Assembly (NCBI RefSeq): GCF_003478995.1
Contig: NZ_QUGI01000005.1
Location: 210,299-274,298 of the forward strand
Origin: Pseudoflavonifractor sp. AF19-9AC
GTDB taxonomy: Bacteria; Bacillota; Clostridia; Oscillospirales; Oscillospiraceae
Length of the DNA stretch: 64,000 bases
Reading direction: 5' to 3'
Shown here: positions 1-8,057 of the stretch, piece after piece
How the letters are laid out: each line of letters begins with the position of its first letter
Numbering within the stretch: position 1 is the stretch's first letter
The notes under the pieces: model-generated
Seen by the model: the letters and a program-made list of their open reading frames with translations, nothing else
The model's database searches: none
What the model was told of the DNA's origin: nothing
Made by a program: the position numbers and the translations under genes

Positions 1-1152
1 ATCCCGCCAACACTTGCCCAGCTGATGCGCGGCAATGGTGAAGCCTGCGTCCCAGAGCTGTTCCAGCACTTGCACCTGTTCCGCTTTTTCCTCCTCTGTG
101 TTTTCATAGACCGACAGAATTTCTTTCGCGTTCTGATAGGTCTCCGCCATCTCCCACCGGGATGACCAGGCGTGGAACACAGCATCCTGGTCTTCGTCCA
201 CTTCATCCTTCATCTGCGCATCCTCAAAGGTGAATACACCCAGTTGGAGATTGTCTGCTTCCCGTATGACCAAGTTCTTGATGGCTTTGAACTCCGGTTG
301 CTGAGACAGCGATTTATGCTCTCTTGGCGTGTCCTTGTAGTACCGCTCCAGTTCATCCCGCAGCCGGTTCCAGTGGTCATAGCATTCCGCCACTTGCGGG
401 AGCTTGCCCAGCTCATCCACGATGGCGTCCACCTGGGCCTTCACCGGCTTTTTCAGATAGCCGTACACCTTTTTGCCTTTCACTTCCGACAGCGTTCCTG
501 CCAGCGTTTCCATCTGTTCGGCAATGACCGGACTGTCACATAGTCCGGACTTCATTTCCCGGACGAGCTGACCCATGGCTTCCATAGCTGTATCCCGCAC
601 CTCTTGATAGGACAGATCCTTTTCCTGATAGAGTGACATCAGCTCGTCCTGAAAAATATCATTGGACAGTTGAGAGCGTATCTGCTCAATGCCACGCTCG
701 GTCAGGTAACCATGCTTTGGATTATCGGACCATGCCATCATGTGAATATGCGGATGGTGCTTCTCATCGTGGAAGGCGGCGCACCACCGAAAGCTGCTGG
801 GCGGAATTTTCATCGCCGTTGCCAGTTCTATCTGGTGAGCCAGCAGCAATCTGCGCCAGCTATCACCGTTCTCATACCCCAGCCGTGCAGCATCTTCTCG
901 CTTCAGAGAATAGACGAAGGTCCACACCGGACCAGCGTGTGCATTGATCTCTTCCATAGTTTGCTCCAGATCCGCAGCACCGTCCGCAGCGAACAGACCA
1001 TGAGAGCGGGGACGCTCGGCCATGTATTCCAAGTAGCCACTTGCCGCAGGTTCAATCATTTCTACACCATCCCGAGTGGCAATGTACTCGGCGTAGTGTC
1101 CACCGCCGTTGCCGGGCCTGATGTAGCCGGACTTTTGAATGAGGCCGTTCAT
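1..1152 (-). CDS. MobP3-type relaxase (3' part outside window)
   Basis: The minus-strand frame is open from an ATG at 1152 to the window edge, giving at least 384 residues of a MOB_P-class relaxase. This enzyme nicks oriT and stays covalently bound to the strand during transfer. The histidine metal-binding motif HHPHIH lies at residues 132-137, after an N-terminal start (MNGLIQKSGYIRPG) typical of MobP3 relaxases in clostridial mobilizable elements. The region after residue 150 is rich in Glu, Lys and Gln and looks helical. The ATG overlaps the stop of the upstream gene (ATGA), so the two are translationally coupled. There are no mating-pair genes beside it, so it probably belongs to a mobilizable rather than a self-transmissible element. 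The C-terminus is not visible. Confidence 0.85.
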   Translation of the reverse strand, partial: MNGLIQKSGYIRPGNGGGHYAEYIATRDGVEMIEPAASGYLEYMAERPRSHGLFAADGAADLEQTMEEINAHAGPVWTFVYSLKREDAARLGYENGDSWRRLLLAHQIELATAMKIPPSSFRWCAAFHDEKHHPHIHMMAWSDNPKHGYLTERGIEQIRSQLSNDIFQDELMSLYQEKDLSYQEVRDTAMEAMGQLVREMKSGLCDSPVIAEQMETLAGTLSEVKGKKVYGYLKKPVKAQVDAIVDELGKLPQVAECYDHWNRLRDELERYYKDTPREHKSLSQQPEFKAIKNLVIREADNLQLGVFTFEDAQMKDEVDEDQDAVFHAWSSRWEMAETYQNAKEILSVYENTEEEKAEQVQVLEQLWDAGFTIAAHQLGKCWRD

Positions 1153-1559
1153 TCCGTAATCTCCTTTTGGAAGCGGAACGCATCCTCGAAATCAATTTCC
1201 CCGTTGGTCTCTTTCACATTTTTCACACAGCGGACCCGGAGTTTTTGTAACTGATCCAGATCTACATTGCTCTGGTAGGCAACCAGGTTTGCCATGATAT
1301 CCTGGTCCACCGACAACTTGAACAGTAGGTGGCCCATGCGTTTTCCGAAGGCTCCTAACTTTCCCTCCAGCACATCAGAGAGAACTCGGGGCAGGTAGGC
1401 ATCTGCATGCTGCGTATCCAGGTATCCGGAGTAGAACCGGACCGCCTTCTCTATGTACTCACTCTGGCTTTTACAGTTGTCCTGTTTGTAGTGAGTCTCC
1501 ACTTCTCTCTTAGCCTCCGGCGTGATCCAGAGGGCAAACTTTTCTTTTCCGATTACCAT
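1149..1559 (-). CDS. Relaxosome accessory protein (MobC-like, putative)
   Basis: This 136-residue protein starts MVIGKEKFALWITPEAK; the ATG at 1559 follows an AGGAGG ribosome site, so it is preferred over longer in-frame starts. The N-terminus resembles a ribbon-helix-helix protein: a short strand, then helices with the SQSEYIEKAVRFYSGYL segment near residues 37-51. Small DNA-binding proteins encoded just before a MobP3 relaxase usually act as oriT accessory proteins. It overlaps the relaxase start by 4 nt. The role is inferred mainly from position and fold-like pattern. Confidence 0.6.
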   Translation of the reverse strand: MVIGKEKFALWITPEAKREVETHYKQDNCKSQSEYIEKAVRFYSGYLDTQHADAYLPRVLSDVLEGKLGAFGKRMGHLLFKLSVDQDIMANLVAYQSNVDLDQLQKLRVRCVKNVKETNGEIDFEDAFRFQKEITE

Positions 1560-1757
1560 ACTTTGAAACCTCCTTTTTTCGTAGGAACGCCCCCGTCCCC
1601 CTCTGAAACTGCCCGCACTGCGGGCAGTTGTGGTTCTGCCGAGGGGCACATGACCCCGGCAGTTTCTCCTGCTCTTCCACAAAATGCCCTGCGCTCTTCT
1701 CCAGGCCCGGCGGCGGGCAGGGACTCTGCCCAGCCTTGAAATGTGGCACACAGCGCC

Positions 1758-2414
1758 TTACAGCGGGCTACATGGGGTATTCTTGCTCTGTTGCTGCATG
1801 AGCGTCCGTTCTTCCAATTGAAGCATCTGCTGCTGGTAACAATGGTCCATGGCCGCTTGGATTGGCAGGATGGTGTACAGGTTGTTGCCATTTCGTTTCA
1901 TCCCCTGTCTGTCGACGTAGGTCGTGTTCTCCACCATGATGAATTTTCTGTCCACCAACTTTGTGATATGTTTCATCACAGTAGCCACCGTAAGATGCAC
2001 AGCTTCCGAGATGGTACGGTAACTTGGATGGCATTGATGCGTGCGGCGGTCTTCGCAGTAGAGCAGATAGGCGTAGACTGTGATCGCACCGTGACCGGTA
2101 TTCAGAAAGAACAGTTCATTGGGCAGAGAGAAAAAATACTTACTGGCATTCTTGAACATGGGAACTCCGTTTTCATTGATCAGTCCGCGATGGTTCAGTT
2201 GATCGAGCTGCTCCATGGCCATATCCACACTCATGTGCAGTTGGACTGCGATCTCATCCGCACCTGGTACCGCAAAATTTTTGCGGTGCGTATGGAGATA
2301 GCAGAGATAGGCAAGGATAGCAAAGCCCTGTGGCTTCAGTTCCCAGTTCCAAACATCATTTGGCATTTGGAAGCGGCATTGTTTGGAATCACGCAGACGG
2401 AAAAGTGTATTCAT
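1758..2414 (-). CDS. Helix-turn-helix protein of the mobilizable element
   Basis: A 218-residue protein beginning MNTLFRLRD. The ATG at 2414 overlaps the stop of the preceding gene as ATGA, which decides the start over an upstream TTG. Two winged-helix-like segments can be seen, near residues 40-80 (AVQLHMSVDMAMEQLDQL) and 120-160 (TISEAVHLTVATVMKHITKL), the pattern of HTH_36/RepA-like proteins. Such proteins in small mobile elements act as replication initiators or transcriptional regulators; which applies here is not clear. It forms a co-directional set with the excisionase-like gene upstream and the mob genes downstream. Confidence 0.6.
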   Translation of the reverse strand: MNTLFRLRDSKQCRFQMPNDVWNWELKPQGFAILAYLCYLHTHRKNFAVPGADEIAVQLHMSVDMAMEQLDQLNHRGLINENGVPMFKNASKYFFSLPNELFFLNTGHGAITVYAYLLYCEDRRTHQCHPSYRTISEAVHLTVATVMKHITKLVDRKFIMVENTTYVDRQGMKRNGNNLYTILPIQAAMDHCYQQQMLQLEERTLMQQQSKNTPCSPL

Positions 2415-2626
2415 TTGCAATTCCCTCCCTCCGTGTGTTCAGTCACCCATTGGATGAACTGTTCCTTGGGCACCACCATGCGGCTCCCGATGCGCAGCAC
2501 TGGGAATCCTGGTTCATGCATTAACTCATACGCACTGGACGGTGATACGCCCAGCACCTGCGTCACCATTTCCGAATTGAGAAACAGCGGCAGATCATCA
2601 TAGCTTTTATAGACCGATTTTTTCAT
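2411..2626 (-). CDS. Excisionase-family HTH protein
   Basis: A 71-residue protein with a MerR/excisionase-type helix-turn-helix: LFLNSEMVTQVLGVSPSSAY, followed by the turn residues GFPVLRIGSRMVVPKEQFIQWV. This matches the DUF3853/excisionise-like proteins (HTH_17) that bind attachment sites or mobile-element promoters. The ATG follows GGAGGTAATGAT. It is first in the minus-strand operon of the mobilizable element and is divergent from the DUF6076-like gene. It could assist excision or repress the mob genes. Confidence 0.7.
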   Translation of the reverse strand: MKKSVYKSYDDLPLFLNSEMVTQVLGVSPSSAYELMHEPGFPVLRIGSRMVVPKEQFIQWVTEHTEGGNCK

Positions 2627-2642
2627 GTATCATTACCTCCGA

Positions 2643-2671
2643 TTGACTTATTTGATTCTATCTGATACGAT
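2643..2671 (+). promoter_or_regulatory. Sigma-A type promoter for the DUF6076-like gene
   Basis: TTGACT (2643-2648), a 17-bp spacer and TACGAT (2666-2671), 86 bp before the ATG at 2758. It lies in the divergent gap shared with the excisionase-like gene. Confidence 0.55.
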
Positions 2672-2757
2672 GGTAACAAAGCTCAAACAAGAGTTCAATG
2701 GTTTCAGGGCAGGTTGGGTAAATCCCAAAAGTCTATCGGCTACAAACAGGAGGCCAC

Positions 2758-3831
2758 ATGAAAAACGAGCCACTTGATACAGAGGATATTTTTACGGATG
2801 CAGTAGATGCTTTTACGGCACTCTTCTACAGCGACCGCATTTTTATTGGTGAACGTGAATATCCAATTGGGCAGTGTATGGTAGACATTTTGAACTTGGA
2901 GGAGTCGGAATTGCTTCGGCTCGATCAAAGTCTGCTGGATGTTTATCACGCTATACAATCTGTGTGGCAGGAAGACACACAGGAATCCGTGGAGCGAGCA
3001 CAGAAAAAACTACAGGAAGTTTGGCTTCTAGTGTCCGCACTTCCGGTCTATCGGGATCTGAATATTGACTGGTCACAGCCACTTTTCCAAAACGCTGACC
3101 TGCTGGAAACATTTTGGGGTGGGATTCGTTATCTGCCCAGTGAAGCTAGAGCAGAAGTAGAAATGCGTTTGCGTGGCATAGTAGGTATAACGGAAATCTT
3201 GCGCGTGTTTCGAAAACAGATTTCTCTGATGCTGGACAGTTACTTTGAACCCTTGGAGCGGAGAAATTCCGAGGCCTACGCAGTAGGCGTTTTTCAGTTT
3301 TATAGCGACATGATGACAGCCAAGGTTATAAACCATGATGAGGAGCCTTTCGACCACTGCTTCCCGCTCAAAGTAGCTTTTGTACCCATGATGTCTCCCA
3401 CGGGTGAGGACAAAATTATTTTGGTTGAACAGACGGAGTTCCCTGGTTTGATCAGCTTTTTAGAAGTGGAGTTCTATCGAGGGCTGGCTGTGGGGAATGT
3501 GCCGCGCCGCTGCCACAACTGCGGAAAATATTTTCTCCTGACCGCAGGCTACAACACCTGCTACTGCAACAACATTGCTCCAGGTGAGACAGAGCGCACC
3601 TGCCGGAAGGTAGGCGCGCACCGGAAGGAGGCCCAGGGTAAGGCGAACCGCACTCCGGCCCAGGTGGAATACGACCGCACCTATAACCGTTTGAAGCAGA
3701 GGAAGAACCGTAGAAAGATTAGTGTGGATGAGTGGAACTCTTCTGTAGCTAGAGCACAGGACTTGCTAAGGCGCTCTGAATGCGGTGAGTTAAGTGACAT
3801 GGAATTAAAAAAACAGCTAGAAAGTCTGTAA
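2758..3831 (+). CDS. DUF6076-like protein with C-terminal zinc-finger motif
   Basis: A 357-residue protein with a good ribosome site (GGAGG 7 nt before ATG). The N-terminal 230 residues are acidic and helical with no recognised motif. The C-terminal third has CHNCGKYF (about residues 252-259), CYCNN and a further Cys in ERTCRKVGAH, followed by a basic stretch. This is the zinc-ribbon-like arrangement seen in DUF6076 proteins of gut Clostridia. These proteins are often carried by mobile elements; their function is unknown. It is transcribed away from the mobilization genes and ends just before a strong hairpin. Confidence 0.65.
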   Translation: MKNEPLDTEDIFTDAVDAFTALFYSDRIFIGEREYPIGQCMVDILNLEESELLRLDQSLLDVYHAIQSVWQEDTQESVERAQKKLQEVWLLVSALPVYRDLNIDWSQPLFQNADLLETFWGGIRYLPSEARAEVEMRLRGIVGITEILRVFRKQISLMLDSYFEPLERRNSEAYAVGVFQFYSDMMTAKVINHDEEPFDHCFPLKVAFVPMMSPTGEDKIILVEQTEFPGLISFLEVEFYRGLAVGNVPRRCHNCGKYFLLTAGYNTCYCNNIAPGETERTCRKVGAHRKEAQGKANRTPAQVEYDRTYNRLKQRKNRRKISVDEWNSSVARAQDLLRRSECGELSDMELKKQLESL

Positions 3832-3840
3832 CAAAATATA

Positions 3841-3866
3841 GGCCGGCAGGAACTATCCTGCCGGCC
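3841..3866 (+). terminator. Hairpin after the DUF6076-like gene
   Basis: A perfect 11-bp stem, GGCCGGCAGGA / TCCTGCCGGCC, with loop ACTA, starting 10 nt after the stop codon. There is no strong T-tract, so it is either a weak terminator or a 3' stabilising hairpin. Confidence 0.55.
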
Positions 3867-4067
3867 ACATTAATTGTGCACGAAACGTATTTCTTTATTA
3901 TACACTGTATCAAAATTGTTTTGCTCTCGCTACCTATCAAATTATGATATGAACTGTCTCAAAAATCCAATAGTGTAAAATAATTATGCCCAGAGGTTCT
4001 AGGCGAACGGTTTCTCTGGAAAACGGTCTATAAAATCACTATGTTGTGTAAGTATCCAGCCGCTTGC

Positions 4068-4206
4068 TTATCGCAGCGCGTGCGTTTGAATCGCCGCTTC
4101 CGCCACAGCTTTGGCAACACGGTCTGTAACTCGATTATCAAATGCGGATGGAATGATATATTCTGCACGCAATTCATTGTCAGCTACAATAGCGATCATG
4201 GCGGCT
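4068..4206 (-). pseudogene. 3' fragment of a malic enzyme gene
   Basis: The minus frame ending with TAA at 4068-4070 encodes a tail containing DNELRAEYIIPSAFDNRV, then VAKAVAEAA and a C-terminal Arg. This matches the conserved C-terminus of NAD(P)-dependent malic enzymes (the AEYIIPSPFD-type segment). Only about 45 codons remain; upstream of about 4206 the frame no longer resembles malic enzyme. It is a truncated remnant at a rearrangement junction. Confidence 0.6.
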
Positions 4207-4337
4207 CTGGAGCAAAAGCCCGCTGACTTCCCGGCGTTTCTGCCGCTCATGGAGTAGTCCGGCTTTCAAGTGAAGCATGGAAGGGGTGGCGCGATCTCGT
4301 TCCTAGCCCCTGGCAGGATAAGTACACCCGTCTGTGA

Positions 4338-4601
4338 GCATCCACCCTGGACCCCGGTTTCGATCCCGATGACATCCAGGCGGCAAAGGCGGCTATGAGT
4401 GAGCTTTTGGGCGGGGCAAAGCTCCCCAAAATGGACACGCTGAAAAAGCAGCGCCGGGAGCTCTCCGAAAAGAAAAAGGCCCTCTATGCGGAATACCGCA
4501 AGGCCCAGGCGGATATGCGGCAGGCCGTGGCAGTCAAGGCGAATATCGATCACCTGCTCAGCCACGCGGACGAGCAAAAAAATAAGGCCCAGGAGCGTTA
4601 G
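4338..4601 (+). pseudogene. 3' fragment of an ICE relaxase gene (foreign copy)
   Basis: The plus frame encodes the last ~87 residues of a relaxase. The block LLGGAKLPKMDTLKKQRREL, then the helical tail ending KANIDHLLSHADEQ, aligns with the C-terminus of the resident relaxase (LLGGAKLPKMDVLKEEGRKL and KANIDTLMGYTE). The frame has a stop immediately upstream (4335-4337), so no catalytic domain is present. It is in the opposite orientation to the resident relaxase and is followed by an oriT-like region, as in the intact element. It is best read as the remnant of a second, related ICE. Confidence 0.8.
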
Positions 4602-4633
4602 CTCCGGGCCGCCGACAACAGGCGCTTGCGCCG

Positions 4634-4752
4634 GGACTTCTGGACAAAGTGTCCAGAAGTTCAGCGGGTTTGGGGAACTCCCCAACAAGCATTTTCACGG
4701 GCCTGCGGCCTGTGAAAATTTCGGAGTGTGGCCACACCCGAATTGCTTGCCA
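4634..4752 (+). other. oriT-like region of the remnant sister ICE
   Basis: Downstream of the relaxase fragment are a hairpin (ACTTCTGGACA / TGTCCAGAAGT), the stem GTTTGGGG-aact-CCCCAAC, a second hairpin (TTTTCACGGGCC / GGCCTGTGAAAA), a TGTGGCCACA palindrome and AATTGCTTGCC. The GTTTGGGG/CCCCAAC stem, AAGC, TGTGGCCACA and TTGCTTGCC elements recur in the same order downstream of the resident relaxase gene. That order after a relaxase gene suggests an origin of transfer; the nick site is inferred to lie near TTGCTTGCC. Confidence 0.55.
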
Positions 4753-4771
4753 AAACTGCGCAAAACATCGG

Positions 4772-4777
4772 TGTACA
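4772..4777. repeat. attL core of the ICE (TGTACA)
   Basis: TGTACA occurs here and at 31855-31860. Joining the outer flanks (ATCGG and CCGTT) gives the perfect 12-bp palindrome CGGTGTACACCG as attB. Joining the inner flanks gives a 24-bp near-palindromic attP. Two-fold symmetric sites are expected for a large serine recombinase, whose gene starts 51 bp inside this end. Confidence 0.65.
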
Positions 4778-4827
4778 AGGGGTACAAACAAGATAAAATA
4801 GAAATGAGGGGCGATAGAGCGGGAATG

Positions 4828-6336
4828 TCAGATTTTCCACTCTATCTGAACACGGTCGCTGGTGGCCTTGATTGTAGAGATCAAACCATCGGCGGCTTTT
4901 CTTTTGTCGTCAAAATCTATGCTGTCCCAGTTATCGAGATAATAGGATAACTTCTTTATCTGCTGGGGAGATATGGTTTCAACGCTCAATTCGGCGATTG
5001 CTTTTGAAATGGTCTGGCGTCGGGTGTCCAGTTCTTCAATTTTTTTGTTGGCGTAGGCAAGCAAGGTCGCATTGGCTCCGGTCAGCGTATCCAGCAGCTT
5101 TTCAATTTCTGCCTCCACCTGTGCCAGCTCCACTTGATAGGCGGTCAGTTTCGGATTGACTTTTTCCTCTCTGCCGTGGAGTATCTGAAAGTCTTTGAAC
5201 TTTTCCTGCATGGCCGAGAAAATGAATTGCTCAAATTCTTCTTTGCGGATTTTCCCGCAGCCCGGACAGCCTTTGTTTTCCGTCCGTTTGGTACAGCGGA
5301 AATATCCGGTGCTGTTTGGTACATGGGTGGCTTTCAGAGCATACCCACAATGCCCGCATTTGATTTTTCCGGCCAGCCAAGTGTTCTTCGGTTTCCGTCC
5401 CTGCTGGAAGGTGGTATTTTCCATAAGTTTTTTCCGGCATTTCAGCCATGTGTCAGAGGAAATGAGTGCTTCATGGGGAGCGATAACAAGTATCTGGTCT
5501 TTTAAGCACCTGTCCTTGTCCTCTTTCACATCCCGCCCCTGATAGAGATAGCAGCCGTTTGTTCCGGCAAAGTCAGAAGCGTCATTGACAATCGCTGCAC
5601 CCTGACTCTTGAAAAATTCGTACAGCTCCAAATCGGCCTGTGCGTAAACGGGGTTTCTTAAAAGCTGGGAAAGAAATGTACGGAACATGGATTTTCCATA
5701 AATTTTTATGTCATGTTCCTCGAAGTATCGGGTAATATCTCCGAAGGAGGTTTCCGGTTCAGCGTACATTTCAAACATCAGCCGAACATGGTCGGCGGCT
5801 ACGGGGTCGGCAACCATTTTCTTTGTGCGGATACCCTCTACCACAGTAGGCTCTAACTGATAACCGTATGGCGCCTGCCCGCTCATGTGAAAGCCTTTCA
5901 AGCAACGGGAATAGTAGGCGTCCGTGACGCGTTTCTGGATTGTCTCACGTTCAAGCTGGGCGAATACAATGCAGATATTCAGCATGGCCCGGCCCATCGG
6001 GGTCGAAGTATCAAACTTTTCCGTGGATGATACAAACTCCACATCGTACTCTTGAAACAGCTCCATCATCGTTGCAAAGTCCAGAATAGAGCGGCTTATA
6101 CGGTCCAGCTTGTACACGATGACCCGCCGGACCTTTCCTTTGCGGATCTCGCCCAGCAGCTTTTGAAACTCCGGTCTGTCCGTATTCTTACCGGAATAGC
6201 CTTTGTCCTTAAATACCCGGCAGCTCCCGCCTTTCAATTCATACTTGCAAAAGTCGATCTGACTTTCAATGCTGATACTGTCCTTGCGGTCTACTGACTG
6301 TCTTGCGTAAATACAATCTTCTCTGATAAATTCCAT
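4828..6336 (-). CDS. Large serine recombinase (ICE integrase)
   Basis: A 502-residue site-specific recombinase that integrates and excises the ICE. The resolvase domain spans residues 1-150, with the catalytic Ser in IYARQSVDRKD (Ser14) and the YKLDRISRS and LERETIQKR arginine segments. A Recombinase domain follows, then a zinc ribbon (CGHCGY ... CTKR ... GCPGC) and a coiled-coil-like tail. The ATG at 6336 follows GGAAAGGAG, so the 12 extra upstream residues are not used. The length is normal for the TndX/TnpX group. The gene lies 51 bp inside the left end, and its promoter matches that of the mob operon. Confidence 0.93.
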   Translation of the reverse strand: MEFIREDCIYARQSVDRKDSISIESQIDFCKYELKGGSCRVFKDKGYSGKNTDRPEFQKLLGEIRKGKVRRVIVYKLDRISRSILDFATMMELFQEYDVEFVSSTEKFDTSTPMGRAMLNICIVFAQLERETIQKRVTDAYYSRCLKGFHMSGQAPYGYQLEPTVVEGIRTKKMVADPVAADHVRLMFEMYAEPETSFGDITRYFEEHDIKIYGKSMFRTFLSQLLRNPVYAQADLELYEFFKSQGAAIVNDASDFAGTNGCYLYQGRDVKEDKDRCLKDQILVIAPHEALISSDTWLKCRKKLMENTTFQQGRKPKNTWLAGKIKCGHCGYALKATHVPNSTGYFRCTKRTENKGCPGCGKIRKEEFEQFIFSAMQEKFKDFQILHGREEKVNPKLTAYQVELAQVEAEIEKLLDTLTGANATLLAYANKKIEELDTRRQTISKAIAELSVETISPQQIKKLSYYLDNWDSIDFDDKRKAADGLISTIKATSDRVQIEWKI

Positions 6337-6384
6337 ATTGGGCTCCTTTCCTTGCTGGAATGGAGCTACCAACCTTACAACTAT

Positions 6385-6413
6385 ATTATACCATCAGCAG
6401 CCCCGGACAACAA
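6385..6413 (-). promoter_or_regulatory. Promoter of the recombinase gene
   Basis: On the minus strand TTGTTG (6413-6408), a 17-bp spacer and TATAAT (6390-6385). The -35 side lies in a ~40-bp block containing TTCGCAACATT and CCTAATCATT that recurs at the CD1845/relaxase promoter (14419-14447), so both promoters probably bind the same regulator. Confidence 0.7.
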
Positions 6414-6425
6414 TGTTGCGAATGA

Positions 6426-6602
6426 TTAGGGAAACCTGTCCCCATATTTGCTGAACACCTCAAAAAGGCAGCGCTCAATTTCTTTTTTGCGCTGTTCTTT
6501 CTCCTTCGGTGGAAGCACCGGCGTGAGGCTTTCCAGCACAATGATCTTCCCTTGAAATGCGACAGACTTTGTTTCTCGTTCATAAGTGACAGCTTGCGTC
6601 AT
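6426..6602 (-). CDS. Small ICE protein upstream of the recombinase
   Basis: A 58-residue protein starting MTQAVTYERETKSVAFQGK; the ATG at 6602 follows AGGAGG. It has a basic middle (PPKEKEQRKKEIE) and a C-terminus ending KYGDRFP, with no known domain recognised. Its 3' end overlaps the recombinase promoter block, which could couple the two genes. A similar short tail sequence is seen in the second copy of that block near 14460, so part of this gene may have been duplicated there. Confidence 0.6.
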   Translation of the reverse strand: MTQAVTYERETKSVAFQGKIIVLESLTPVLPPKEKEQRKKEIERCLFEVFSKYGDRFP

Positions 6603-6667
6603 TGAAAACCTCCTTTGCGAAAGTGCGTGTATATGCCAGCCTTTCCCGCTTGTCCTGTGGGGAAATG

Positions 6668-6697
6668 TCAAAAGACGGCACCCAGCAGGTGCCGCCC
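6668..6697 (-). terminator. Intrinsic terminator, minus strand
   Basis: GGCGGCACC-tgctg-GGTGCCGTC followed by TTTTG on the minus strand, 39 nt after the stop of the gene at 6736 and directly downstream of a 23-bp palindrome. Confidence 0.65.
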
Positions 6698-6712
6698 TTT
6701 GAGCTTTCTCCA

Positions 6713-6735
6713 CTTCGGGTCAATGTGGCCCGAGG
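6713..6735. repeat. 23-bp ICE palindrome, copy 1
   Basis: Arms CTTCGGGTCA / TGGCCCGAGG with spacer ATG. It abuts the stop codon of the 6736 gene and precedes a terminator. Confidence 0.85.
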
Positions 6736-6939
6736 TCAGCAAGGACTGGAAAGGTACTTTTCTTTGGCGTCCTCCACGCTGTTGAGGTCAAATATTTCAT
6801 AAAGTTGCCCCACAACTCGCCGTATATCCTTCTTTGAAAATCCGCAGTTCTCCATTGCCATAATGACATAACCACGGCAGGCGTCATTGCTCCATTCGTC
6901 CGGTTCCAAGCCGGGGATCATTCCAAACGCATTTCCCAT
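6736..6939 (-). CDS. Small conserved ICE protein, unknown function
   Basis: A 67-residue protein (MGNAFGMIPGLEPDEWSND...). The ATG at 6939 follows AGGAG at a good distance; an upstream in-frame ATG at 7032 has no ribosome site. Residues 20-60 form likely helices (GYVIMAMENCGFSKKDIRRV). No domain is recognised. It lies between the sigma-like gene and the recombinase, where Tn1549-like elements carry small regulatory proteins, so a control role is possible but unproven. Confidence 0.55.
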   Translation of the reverse strand: MGNAFGMIPGLEPDEWSNDACRGYVIMAMENCGFSKKDIRRVVGQLYEIFDLNSVEDAKEKYLSSPC

Positions 6940-7032
6940 AAAGTGCTCCTCTTTTGAAAAGATGGGGAGCCACGCCGGATCGGTTGGCCTATCATCAGAC
7001 AGCATTGCCGGGGGCTCCCCATAGGTTTTCAT

Positions 7033-7373
7033 TTCATTTCAGACACACCGGACGGACATAGGCTTCATGCCCCATAGTATTTCAACTCTCCCCATTCTGA
7101 TGGCAAGGCGTTCTCATTGCCTGCGACGGCTCACGGCTTGCAAGACCGCTTCAACGCTCGGACTGTGACTAAACGCAAGTATCCGGGTTCTGCGCCTGTT
7201 CCGGTGGAGCCAGCCTTGCCCCACCTATGGCATGGACCTGTTCGCTCGCTCAGTTTTACAAAGACTGTATTCTCTGAAATCTGAGGTCATGGCGGGTCTG
7301 TCACACAGCGCGTTCCCCTTCGTATCCGGGTGTCTTTTTATTCAATTTTCAATCTGCATGAGGCTTGTCTGAA
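7033..7373 (-). other. Gene-free region with possible structured RNA
   Basis: No credible ORF lies here. On the minus strand there are stem-forming segments, including GGTGG...CCACC around GGCAAGGCTGGCT and GGCAA...TTGCC around TGAGAACGCC. CCCGGATAC occurs twice (fwd GTATCCGGG at 7172-7180 and 7323-7331 approximately). The region lies just upstream of the 6736 gene on the transcribed strand and could be a structured RNA or a decayed gene. Confidence 0.35.
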
Positions 7374-7396
7374 CCTCGGGCCATTGTGACCCGAAG
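7374..7396. repeat. 23-bp ICE palindrome, copy 2
   Basis: Arms CCTCGGGCCA / TGACCCGAAG with spacer TTG, 50 nt downstream of the sigma-like gene stop. Confidence 0.85.
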
Positions 7397-7446
7397 TGTT
7401 TTACCTCTCATAAGCCATTTCATTTTCCGGCCTAAATCGGTACGCC

Positions 7447-7869
7447 TTACAAAGAATTTTTCAAAATTTTTTCTAAGCGACGCAGACCTCGCTCGATTGC
7501 GACACGAACTACTTTTTCATGGACGCCCTCTGCCCGGGCAATGTCCTGTTTGGTCATGCCGAGAATGAAATGGGCGTAAATCCGTTTTGCCTGTTTGTCT
7601 GGCAGACTGATAATCGCTGCGTGAAGTTCCTGCATGGTCACTTTCCGCTCATACAGTTCATGGGGAGATAAAGCGACAAAGACAGCCTCATGCTCCAGCC
7701 CGTCATCCCGATCAAGGGAATAGTAGGCTTTGTGGCGGTATGTACGCAGCCGATAAGCAGCCTCTTTACGATCAAACTCTTTGAACATTTCTGCAACTTC
7801 TTCCGATACTTCCATGAAGCAATCCGATGTATAGAATGGGTAATAGTCCCGCAAATTGATAATAGCCAT
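7447..7869 (-). CDS. Sigma-70-like regulator of the ICE
   Basis: A 140-residue protein starting MAIINLRDYYPFYTSDCF; the ATG at 7869 follows GGAGGTCAAT. The C-terminal ~60 residues look like sigma region 4: LPDKQAKRIYAHFILGMTKQ, then DIARAEGVHEKVVRVAIERG and a basic tail. This is the Tn916-Orf7-like class of ICE sigma factors, thought to control integration/excision or transfer genes. A recognisable sigma region 2 is lacking. A short remnant with the same start (MTTINLKDF) lies at 35693. Confidence 0.8.
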   Translation of the reverse strand: MAIINLRDYYPFYTSDCFMEVSEEVAEMFKEFDRKEAAYRLRTYRHKAYYSLDRDDGLEHEAVFVALSPHELYERKVTMQELHAAIISLPDKQAKRIYAHFILGMTKQDIARAEGVHEKVVRVAIERGLRRLEKILKNSL

Positions 7870-7942
7870 ATTGACCTCCGTTTCGGTTGTTGGTTGACGA
7901 GTGACCGAAACGAAGGCGGCGGGGAGCGGCACCGGGGAATGA

Positions 7943-7965
7943 CTTCGGGCCAACAAGACCCGAAG
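7943..7965. repeat. 23-bp ICE palindrome, copy 3
   Basis: CTTCGGGCCA, spacer ACA, AGACCCGAAG (one arm mismatch), 74 nt upstream of the sigma-like gene. Confidence 0.8.
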
Positions 7966-8057
7966 CAGCCCCATAAGAACACAAAAGCGCCCGGGCGGCA
8001 TGAAGCCACACGGACGCATGAAATGACATGATAGTTAAAGTTCCAACAAATTTCACA

